64,000 bases of DNA, taken from Nocardioides donggukensis. Lineage in GTDB: Bacteria; Actinomycetota; Actinomycetes; Propionibacteriales; Nocardioidaceae. Numbering within the stretch: the stretch's first letter is position 1; every line of letters begins with the position of its first letter. The DNA is taken from positions 1 to 64,000 of the forward strand of contig NZ_JACYXZ010000004.1 in the NCBI RefSeq assembly GCF_014842875.1. The letters run 5' to 3'. The translations under genes and the position numbers were made by a program. This document shows, piece by piece, positions 35,942 through 46,699 of this stretch. Below the pieces are notes generated by a model. The model worked only from the letters and a program-made list of their open reading frames with translations. It had not been told where the DNA came from and did no database searches.

Positions 35942-38727
35942 GCCTGAAGTCTAGAGGCGAGCAGTTGCGCGAGGTGGATGGCGGGGACGCCCTCGAGGTC
36001 CTCCAGCTGGGTGCGGCAGGACAGCCCGTCCGCGAGCACCACGGCGTCGGTCCCGGCGGCGCGGACCGCGGGGAGCAGGTCGTGCTCGGCCACCGCGACC
36101 GAGACCTCGTAGTGCCCCTTCTCCACCCCGAAGTTGCCGGCCAGCCCACAGCAGCCGCCGACCCGGGTCACCTGCGCACCGGCCCGTCGCAGCAGCGCCG
36201 CGTCGGCCTCCCAGCCGAGCACGGAGGCGTGGTGGCAGTGCGGCTGGGCCACCACCTCGACCCCGCTGAGGTCCGGCGGCGTCCACCCGTCCAGCCCGGT
36301 CAGCACCTCGGCCAGCGTGCGCAGCCCCGCCGCCACCTCGGCGGCGCGCGGGTCGTCGACGAGCTCGACGGCGTCGCTGCGCATGGTCGCCAGGCACGAG
36401 GGCTCCAGCCCGATGACCGGGGTGCCGTCGACGACGTACGGGTGCAGGGTGGCCACGGTGCGGGCCACGATCCGTCGGGCCTGGGTGAGCTGGCCGGTGG
36501 TGATCCAGGTGAGGCCGCAGCAGGCGGTCTCGGGGATCACGCCGACCCGCAGCCCGGCGGCCTCCAGCAGCCGGATCGCGGCCTGCCCCGACTCGACGGC
36601 GAAGTGGTCGGTGAAGGTGTCGGCCCACAGCCACACGTCCGGCCGGTCGAGGTCCCGGACCGGAGCCGAGGGGGCCCGGACGGTCCGGCGCAGGGTGCGC
36701 GAGGAGAAGCGGGGCACCCCTCGGCGCTGGTCGATGCCGGCGCCGGCCCGGGCCAGCCGCAGCACCGGGCCGAGCCGAAGGGCGGCGTTCAGGGCCGGAG
36801 CCACCGGCGCGGACAGCCGGGCCCACAGCGGCAGCCTCCCCAGGGCCAGGTGCGACCGAGGTCGTTTGAGGGCGCCCCACCGGCCGCCGTAGGTCTGGTG
36901 CAGCACCTCGGACTTGTACGTCGCCATGTCCACGCCCGTGGGGCAGTCCCGGGCGCAGCCCTTGCAGGACAGGCACAGGTCCAGCGCCTCGTGCACCGCC
37001 GGGTCCCGGAGCCCGTCGACGAGGTCCCCGTCGAGGGCCTCCTGCAGCACCCGGGCCCGACCCCGGGTGGAGTCCTTCTCGTCCCGGGTCGCGGTGTAGG
37101 AGGGGCACATGACCCCACCCGGCCCGGTGTTGTCGGCCAAGCACTTGCCGACCCCCGTGCAGCGGTGCGCGGCGCGGCCGAGCGAGCCGCCGTCGTGGGT
37201 GAGCCTCAGCAGCGGCCGCACGCCCGCGACCGGCCGGGCCGGGCGCAGCGCTCCGTCGAGCGGGTCGGGGTCGACCAGCACGCCGGGGTTGAGCAGGCCG
37301 TCGGGGTCGCAGATCGCCTTGGCCGCGGCGAAGAGCCGCAGCGAGTCCGCGTCGTACATCCGCGGCAGCAGCTCGGAGCGGGCCCGACCGTCGCCGTGCT
37401 CGCCGGACAGCGAGCCGCCGTACGCCGCGACCCGGTCGGCCGCCTCGGTGAGGAAGGTGCGGAACCGCTGTCCGCCGTCGTCGAACTCGAAGTCGATCCG
37501 CACGTGCACGCAGCCGTCGCCGAAGTGGCCGTAGGGCACCCCGTCGAGGCGGTGCTCGCGGAGCAGTGCGTCGAAGTCGCGCAGCCACTCGCCCAGGTGT
37601 TCCGGCGGGACGGCCGCGTCCTCCCAGCCCGAGTACGCCGGCCGGCCCAGGCTGCGTGCGGCCAGTCCGGCGCCGTCCTCGCGGATCCGCCAGAGCGCGG
37701 CCTGCTCGGCGGCGCCGGTGACGACCCGGGCCTCCGTCGCCCCCGCCAGCGCGACCACCCGGCCGGCCCGGGCCTCGGCCTCCGCGGCGGTGTCGGCGCT
37801 GACCTCGACGAACAGCCAGCCGGCGCCGCGCGGCAGGTCAGGCACGCTCTTCCCTGCCGCCCGCACGACGTCGACGATCCGGGCGTCCAGACCCTCGCAC
37901 GCCACCAGCGGGTCGCCCGCGAGCAGCCCGGGCACGTCGTCGGCCGCGTCGGCCATCGAGGGGTAGCCGAGCACCGCGAGCGCCGTCGCGCCGGGCTCGG
38001 GCACCAGCTCGACGGTCGCCTCGAGCACTACCGCCAGCGTCCCCTCGGAGCCCACCAGGAACCGGTCCAGGCGCCGGCCGTTCTCGGGGAGGAGGTGCTC
38101 CAGCGAGTAGCCGCTGACCTGCCGGCCGAAGCGGCCGAAGCTGGTGCGCACGTGCTCGAGGTGGTCGTCGACGAGCCGGGTCAGCGGCCCCTCCCCCGAC
38201 CCGGCGTCCAGGACCGTGCCGTCGCCGAGCACGACCCGCAGCCCGGCCACGTTGTCGGCGGTGCGCCCGTAGCCGAGGGCTCGGGAGCCGCACGCGTTGT
38301 TGCCGATCATCCCGCCGATCGTGCAGCGGGTGTGGGTCGAGGGGTCGGGGCCGAAGCGCAGCCCGTGCGGCGCGACCCGGCGCTGCAGGCCGGCGTGCAC
38401 GATGCCCGGCTGCACGGTCGCGGTGCGGGCCTCGGGGTCGACCGCGAGCACCCGGTTGAGGTGCCGGCTGGTGTCGAGCACCAGCCCGGGGCCGACCGCG
38501 TTGCCGGCGATCGAGGTCCCGGCCCCGCGCATCGTGACCGGCACGCCGGCCTCCCGGGCCACCTGCACGGCCGCCAGCAGCTCGTCGGTGCTGCGCGGTC
38601 GGGCCACCGCCTGCGGCACGATCCGGTAGAGCGAGGAGTCGGAGGAGTAGAGCGCCCGGTCGAGGGTGGCGGCGGAGGCGTCGCCCACACCGGCCCGGGC
38701 GAGGTCCCGGAGCAGCTGGTCGGTCAC
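35938..38727 (-). CDS. FAD/4Fe-4S D-2-hydroxyglutarate (or D-lactate) dehydrogenase-like protein
   Basis: A 929-residue fusion. An FAD_binding_4 domain (about 35-210; VTMRGAGTSIAGNAVGPG, then GGMIGNNACGSRALGYG) is followed by an FAD-oxidase C-terminal domain with YGHFGDGCVHVRID and SGEHGDGRARSELL. Then come a ferredoxin-type Fe-S region (CTGVGKC, CLSCKGCARDCPTG) and a CCG-type domain with CCGLTWITTG, CHHASVLG and GGCCGLAGNFG. The same layout is seen in E. coli YdiJ and related D-2-hydroxyglutarate dehydrogenases. GTG at 38727 overlaps the stop of the transhydrogenase gene upstream, whose product D-2-hydroxyglutarate would be its substrate. D-lactate remains an alternative. Confidence 0.85.
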   Translation of the reverse strand: MTDQLLRDLARAGVGDASAATLDRALYSSDSSLYRIVPQAVARPRSTDELLAAVQVAREAGVPVTMRGAGTSIAGNAVGPGLVLDTSRHLNRVLAVDPEARTATVQPGIVHAGLQRRVAPHGLRFGPDPSTHTRCTIGGMIGNNACGSRALGYGRTADNVAGLRVVLGDGTVLDAGSGEGPLTRLVDDHLEHVRTSFGRFGRQVSGYSLEHLLPENGRRLDRFLVGSEGTLAVVLEATVELVPEPGATALAVLGYPSMADAADDVPGLLAGDPLVACEGLDARIVDVVRAAGKSVPDLPRGAGWLFVEVSADTAAEAEARAGRVVALAGATEARVVTGAAEQAALWRIREDGAGLAARSLGRPAYSGWEDAAVPPEHLGEWLRDFDALLREHRLDGVPYGHFGDGCVHVRIDFEFDDGGQRFRTFLTEAADRVAAYGGSLSGEHGDGRARSELLPRMYDADSLRLFAAAKAICDPDGLLNPGVLVDPDPLDGALRPARPVAGVRPLLRLTHDGGSLGRAAHRCTGVGKCLADNTGPGGVMCPSYTATRDEKDSTRGRARVLQEALDGDLVDGLRDPAVHEALDLCLSCKGCARDCPTGVDMATYKSEVLHQTYGGRWGALKRPRSHLALGRLPLWARLSAPVAPALNAALRLGPVLRLARAGAGIDQRRGVPRFSSRTLRRTVRAPSAPVRDLDRPDVWLWADTFTDHFAVESGQAAIRLLEAAGLRVGVIPETACCGLTWITTGQLTQARRIVARTVATLHPYVVDGTPVIGLEPSCLATMRSDAVELVDDPRAAEVAAGLRTLAEVLTGLDGWTPPDLSGVEVVAQPHCHHASVLGWEADAALLRRAGAQVTRVGGCCGLAGNFGVEKGHYEVSVAVAEHDLLPAVRAAGTDAVVLADGLSCRTQLEDLEGVPAIHLAQLLASRLQA

Positions 38728-40001
38728 CACAGCTGCAGGGACTCCCCGAACACGCCGGCGAGGTCCTCGGCGGTGACCTCGCGCGGCGCGGTCGCCAGCA
38801 GCCGCTGCTGCTGCAGCGAGCCGGCCACGAGGTCGTCCACGTCGTCCTCCCCGTAGCCGACCTCGCCCAGCCCGTTCGGCAGGCCGATGTCGCGCATCAG
38901 CGCACCCAGCACCGTCGGGAGCAGGTCGGGGCCATCGGTCTCCGAGGTGTCCGGGGCCAGGAGTCGCGCCGCCCGCAGGTGTCGGTCGGGGCCGGCCTCG
39001 AAGGTGAACCGGAACGCCGCGGGGGCCGTCAGCGAGACGGCCATCCCGTGCGGCACGATCGGCTCGTCCTGCGGGTAGCCGGCCGGCCGGTAGTCCCGGA
39101 CCCGGCCCGCCACCGGGTAGGCGTTGGCGTGCGGGATGTGCACGCCGGCGTTGCCGAAGCCCATCCCGGCGAAGGTCGCGGCCAGGGCCATCTGCTCGCG
39201 GGCCGCCCGGTCCCCGCCGTCGGCGACCGCGGCCCGGAACGCCCCGGCGAGCAGCGACAGCGCCTTCTCCGACCACATGTCGGCGATCGGGTTCGCCCCG
39301 CAGTACGGCACCCGCTGCTCGGCGCTCTTCGCGGGGAACCCGGCGAACCAGCGGGCGGTGTAGGACTCGAGGGCGTGGCAGAGGATGTCCATCCCCGAGG
39401 CCGCGGTGACCATGGTCGGCTGGCTCATGGTCAGGTCCGGGTCGACCACGGCCAGCGTGGGCCGCAGCCGCGGGTGGCTGATCCCGGTCTTCACGTGCTG
39501 GTCGAGCACGTCGAGGACGCAGATCGTGGTGCTCTCGCTGCCGGTGCCGGTGGTGGTCGGGACCGCCACCAGGGGCTTCAGCGGTCGGGTCGGCGCCCGG
39601 CCCTTCCCGACCGGGGCGTTGACGTAGTCCAGCAGCTCCCCGTCGTTGCTGCCGAGCAGGTTGACCGCCTTCGCGGTGTCGATCGCCGACCCGCCGCCCA
39701 CGGCCACGTAGGCGTCGAAGGGGCCCTCGCCGCGGCCGAACTCGACGGCCTCGACCAGCGAGGCGTCGGTCGGCTCCACCCGGGCCCGGTCGAACACCAC
39801 GACCTCGATCCCGGCGGCCCGGACCTGCTCGGCGATCCGCTCGGGGTGCCCCGTGCCGGCCACGCCGGGGTCGGTCACCAGCAGCACCCGGCGGGCGTCG
39901 TACTGCTGGAGGTCGAAGCCGATCTCCGCCGAGGCGCCGGCGCCGAACTTCAGCGCAGGCGCGCCGTAGGTGAACACCGTCTCCGTGGTGGGGGCAGTCA
40001 T
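38724..40001 (-). CDS. hydroxyacid-oxoacid transhydrogenase (HOT), iron alcohol dehydrogenase family
   Basis: A 425-residue group III (iron) alcohol dehydrogenase. VGGGSAIDTAKAVNL binds the nucleotide, and metal ligands lie in GMDILCHALESYTA and GVHIPHANAYPVAG plus VPHGMAV. The insertion with GANPIADMWSEKAL and FAGMGFGNAGVHI, and the ending EDLAGVFGESLQLW, align with human ADHFE1/HOT. That enzyme moves hydride from 4-hydroxybutyrate to 2-oxoglutarate without free NAD, yielding succinate semialdehyde and D-2-hydroxyglutarate. The ATG at 40001 lies 6 nt behind a TAGGTT -10 box, which decides it over the GTG at 40007. It leads an operon through 33644. Confidence 0.88.
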   Translation of the reverse strand: MTAPTTETVFTYGAPALKFGAGASAEIGFDLQQYDARRVLLVTDPGVAGTGHPERIAEQVRAAGIEVVVFDRARVEPTDASLVEAVEFGRGEGPFDAYVAVGGGSAIDTAKAVNLLGSNDGELLDYVNAPVGKGRAPTRPLKPLVAVPTTTGTGSESTTICVLDVLDQHVKTGISHPRLRPTLAVVDPDLTMSQPTMVTAASGMDILCHALESYTARWFAGFPAKSAEQRVPYCGANPIADMWSEKALSLLAGAFRAAVADGGDRAAREQMALAATFAGMGFGNAGVHIPHANAYPVAGRVRDYRPAGYPQDEPIVPHGMAVSLTAPAAFRFTFEAGPDRHLRAARLLAPDTSETDGPDLLPTVLGALMRDIGLPNGLGEVGYGEDDVDDLVAGSLQQQRLLATAPREVTAEDLAGVFGESLQLW

Positions 40002-40007
40002 GGCCAC

Positions 40008-40013
40008 AACCTA
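40008..40013 (-). promoter_or_regulatory. -10 box of the HOT operon
   Basis: TAGGTT on the minus strand, 6 nt before the ATG at 40001, lying in the short gap behind the Nudix gene. Confidence 0.5.
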
Positions 40014-40021
40014 TCCGGCGC

Positions 40022-40894
40022 TCACAGTCCCAGCGCGTGCCTGACCACGTCGAGGACCGCGACCCGGCCCTCCACCACGTCGTCGACCGGCACCCAGGCC
40101 GCGGCGTCCGTGGTGCCGCCGACCTCGTCCACCCGGGGTACGGCGTCGGGGGGCGCGGTGCCGGCGAAGATCAGGTGCACGCCGTGGTAGTCCTGCGTCT
40201 GTCCGGACGGGGCGGTGCCGACCAGGTGCACGTCGTGCACGTCGAGCAGGTCGCCGACCTCCACGTCGAGACCGCACTCCTCCCGGACCTCCCGGGCGAG
40301 GGCCGCGGCCGGGGTCTCCCCGTGGTCGACACCACCACCGGGCAGCGTCCAGGCGCCGGGCTGGTGACCACGCGCCGAGACCCGGGTGAGCAGCAGGTCC
40401 GTGCCGCGCCGGACCACGGCGTAGGCCGCGACCCGCTGCAGCCGCGCGTGCCGGTGCTCGGCCAGCGCCTCGGCGACCAGCGCGGTGACCGGCACCGTGC
40501 CGTCGAGCACGTCGGCCAGCGGCAGCCAGGCGGCCTCGGCCGTCGACCCGTCCACCTCCACGACGTGCGGGTCCGGGGAGTCGGCCGGGACCCAGCCCTC
40601 GTAGACGATCTGGAGCGCGTGGTAGTCCGCCGGCCGCTGGCCCTGGGTGGCCCGCGGGTTGTGCCGGGAGTAGACCCGCGCCTGCGCCGCCACCGTGGCC
40701 CGCAGCCCGGTCTCCTCGTGCACCTCGCGCACCACCGCGACCGCCGGGTTCTCGCCGTGGTCGAGACCGCCGCCGGGCAGGGTCCACAGCGGCGTGCTGG
40801 AGATCCGTGGGGCCAGCCGCGAGAGCAGGATCGCGTCGTCCCGGATGATGACGGCGTACGCCGCCACCCGCTGACGTCTCGGCAGTCGACCCAT
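40022..40894 (-). CDS. double Nudix-domain hydrolase
   Basis: A 290-residue protein made of two Nudix domains in tandem. Nudix box 1 is G-x5-E at 43-49 with REVHEETG at 56-63. Box 2 is at about 188-208 with REVREECG at 201-208. Both have all catalytic Glu residues, so both may be active. The halves (about 8-150 and 153-290) share RVAAYAVV-R starts and a WLP/WVP-L-DV end, indicating duplication within one gene. Nudix enzymes hydrolyse nucleoside diphosphate derivatives; the substrate is unknown. ATG at 40894 is 8 nt from a TAGACT -10 box (40903-40908). Confidence 0.9.
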   Translation of the reverse strand: MGRLPRRQRVAAYAVIIRDDAILLSRLAPRISSTPLWTLPGGGLDHGENPAVAVVREVHEETGLRATVAAQARVYSRHNPRATQGQRPADYHALQIVYEGWVPADSPDPHVVEVDGSTAEAAWLPLADVLDGTVPVTALVAEALAEHRHARLQRVAAYAVVRRGTDLLLTRVSARGHQPGAWTLPGGGVDHGETPAAALAREVREECGLDVEVGDLLDVHDVHLVGTAPSGQTQDYHGVHLIFAGTAPPDAVPRVDEVGGTTDAAAWVPVDDVVEGRVAVLDVVRHALGL

Positions 40895-40933
40895 GCCACC
40901 GGAGTCTAGGAGGACCCCGCGAACCGGCTGCGC

Positions 40934-40939
40934 TACCGT
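40934..40939 (+). promoter_or_regulatory. -10 box of the acyltransferase gene
   Basis: TACCGT with exactly 6 nt to the GTG at 40946; leaderless transcript predicted. Confidence 0.5.
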
Positions 40940-40945
40940 GTCGCG

Positions 40946-41947
40946 GTGCCTCGCGACCCCTGGCTGGACAACGTCAAGATGGCCCTGGTGACGTTCGTCG
41001 TCGTCGGCCACATGTGGGGGCAGCTGGCGCTGGGCGGCGCGAGCGACCACGCCTACGACTTCCTCTACGTCTGGCACATCCCGGCGTTCGTGCTGGTCAC
41101 CGGGCACCTCTCCCGGAGCTTCGAGTGGACCCGCCGGCACCTGACCGCGCTGGTGACCACGCTGCTGGTGCCGTACCTGATCTTCGAGCCGGCGCTCTAC
41201 TACTTCCGGGTGGCGTTCGGCCAGCGCGAGGACGGCCCGCTGCTCCTGCAGCCGCACTGGACGATGTGGTACCTCCTCACGGTCGCCGTCTGGCGCCTGG
41301 CGACCCCGGTCCTGAAGCGGCACTGGGTGTTCGTCCCGCTGTCGGTGCCGATCAGCCTGCTCGCCGGCAGCCTCGAGTTCGACCTGCTCGCCGTGCCCCG
41401 GATCCTCGGGCTGCTGCCGTTCTTCGTGATCGGGCTGCACCTCGAGCGCCGGCACCTGGCCGCGCTCACGACCTGGTGGGCCCGCGCCGTCGGCGTCGCC
41501 GGGCTGGCCTGGCTGTGGGTGCTGGCCGGCCACACCGACGACCTGGCCCGCTCGGCCTTCCTCTACTACGACCGGCCCTACTCCGAGCTCGGCTTCTCCG
41601 ACGAGGCCGGCCTGGCGGTCCGGCTGGCGGTGCTCGGCGCCGGCGTCATCGGGACCGTGGGGGCGCTGTCGCTGATCCCGACGGCGGCGTCGTGGTTCAC
41701 CCGGCTCGGCTCGGCGTCGATCGTGGTCTACCTGTTCCACGGCTTCGTGGTCCGCGGCCTGGAGTTCGCCGGCTGGGTCGGCTTCTCCGAGAGGTATCCG
41801 AACCTCTCGTTCGCGGTGCTGAGCGTCCTGGGTGTCGCGGTGGCGCTGGTGCTGGCCTGGCCACCGGTCTCGGACCGGCTCCGGAACGTCGTCGACCCGG
41901 TCGGCTGGCTCAGGCGTCGGCGGGAAGCGGCCCCCACGTCGGCGTGA
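40946..41947 (+). CDS. acyltransferase-3 family membrane protein
   Basis: A 333-residue integral membrane protein with about ten hydrophobic helices. It starts DPWLDNVKMALVTFVVVGHMWG, where the early H of VVGHMWG corresponds to the catalytic His of the acyltransferase-3 (OafA/YeeL-type) family, followed by YVWHIPAFVLVTGHLS. These enzymes acylate sugars, peptidoglycan or small molecules on the membrane. The substrate is unknown. The start is set by the -10 box 6 nt upstream. Its end overlaps the end of the convergent PlsC-like gene by 38 bp. Confidence 0.85.
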   Translation: MPRDPWLDNVKMALVTFVVVGHMWGQLALGGASDHAYDFLYVWHIPAFVLVTGHLSRSFEWTRRHLTALVTTLLVPYLIFEPALYYFRVAFGQREDGPLLLQPHWTMWYLLTVAVWRLATPVLKRHWVFVPLSVPISLLAGSLEFDLLAVPRILGLLPFFVIGLHLERRHLAALTTWWARAVGVAGLAWLWVLAGHTDDLARSAFLYYDRPYSELGFSDEAGLAVRLAVLGAGVIGTVGALSLIPTAASWFTRLGSASIVVYLFHGFVVRGLEFAGWVGFSERYPNLSFAVLSVLGVAVALVLAWPPVSDRLRNVVDPVGWLRRRREAAPTSA

Positions 41948-42752
41948 CCGCGCTGCGCGGCACGCTGTCGAGCTCACGCGCCGCCAGCCGCGTGGGGGCG
42001 TCGCCGCCGAGGTGGGCGGGGTACCACGGCGCGTGCTCACCCGGCCGGGGCCGGTGCCGCGGCCGGGTCTGGAGGTCCTCCAGCATCCCGGTCAGGACGG
42101 CACCGAGGTGTCGGGTGGTGGCGGTCAGGTCGTCGGTCGCGGCGACCGGGATCGGCTCGCCGAAGGCCAGGTCGACCGGCCGGCCGCGGGTCCAGTCGGG
42201 GCCGGGCGGTCGACCGTCGACCTCGGCGCCGACGGTGTAGATCCGCTGGGACCCCCACACGGCGGCCGGCACGATCGGGACGCCGGTCTCCCGGGCCAGG
42301 GCCGCGACGCCGGGCATCAGTGAGCGCACCGTCCAGGACCACGAGATCCCGGCCTCGGGGAAGACGCACACCGCGTCCCCGGACCGCAGCCGGCTCCGGG
42401 CGGTGAGGTAGGCGCCGGCCGGAGCCGCACGGTCCACCGGGACGTGGCCCATCCGGTCCATGGCCCAGCCGACCGGTCCGGGGGCGTCCCAGACGTCGTG
42501 GCGGCACAGGAAGCGCACGAAGCGCCCGCGCTCGACGGCCGCCCGCTCCAGCAGGACGAAGTCGAGGTAGCCGACGTGGTTGGACGCCAGCAGGACCGGC
42601 CCGGTGCGGGGGATGTTGCCGATGCCGGCACCGTGCAGGTCCACGTCGAGGGCGGCGAGCAGGCCGCGACCGAGGCCGTTGACGGCCCGGTAGACGCCCT
42701 CTGAGGGGTGAGTCGAGTGCTCAGGCGGCCGCCTGGGCGACCGCCTGAGCAC
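41910..42752 (-). CDS. PlsC-like 1-acyl-glycerol-3-phosphate acyltransferase
   Basis: A lysophospholipid acyltransferase-family protein. Motif I is NHVGYLD (NHx4D), motif II is VRFLCRHDVWDAPGPVGW, motif III FPEAGIS (FPEG variant) and motif IV VPIVPAAVWG. It would make phosphatidic acid or acylate a related lipid at the membrane. The start is uncertain. The GTG at 42752 gives 280 residues but lies in the rpoC terminator hairpin. The GTG at 42644 (about 244 residues) avoids this but trims the conserved YRAVNGLGRGLL lead-in. The coding frame itself is clear from 42704 down. Confidence 0.8.
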   Translation of the reverse strand: MLRRSPRRPPEHSTHPSEGVYRAVNGLGRGLLAALDVDLHGAGIGNIPRTGPVLLASNHVGYLDFVLLERAAVERGRFVRFLCRHDVWDAPGPVGWAMDRMGHVPVDRAAPAGAYLTARSRLRSGDAVCVFPEAGISWSWTVRSLMPGVAALARETGVPIVPAAVWGSQRIYTVGAEVDGRPPGPDWTRGRPVDLAFGEPIPVAATDDLTATTRHLGAVLTGMLEDLQTRPRHRPRPGEHAPWYPAHLGGDAPTRLAARELDSVPRSAVTPTWGPLPADA

Positions 42753-42755
42753 TCG
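42714..42755 (-). terminator. rpoC terminator hairpin
   Basis: 15-bp perfect arms: CGAGTGCTCAGGCGG at 42714-42728 and its complement at 42741-42755, with a 12-nt loop. It starts 12 bp after the rpoC stop codon. There is no clear U-tract. Confidence 0.75.
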
Positions 42756-42766
42756 ATCGTGGTGGA

Positions 42767-46591
<3,825 letters not shown>

Positions 46592-46644
46592 GTTGGCTTC
46601 AATTCCTTCGGTTCGTTTGCTGCTAGAGGCGGGGGACCGGGGCG

Positions 46645-46693
46645 GCCCGGTGGTCGAGGAGGTCGCACTGCGACCGGCTCTCGACCACCGGGC
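46645..46693 (-). repeat. nested hairpin in the rpoB-rpoC gap
   Basis: GCCCGGTGGTCGAG (46645-46658) pairs with 46680-46693 (14 bp). The loop holds a second stem, GGTCGC/GCGACC (46661-46666 with 46670-46675). It lies directly behind the rpoB stop and could be a partial terminator or processing site setting the rpoB to rpoC ratio. Confidence 0.75.
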
Positions 46694-46699
46694 TCGACC

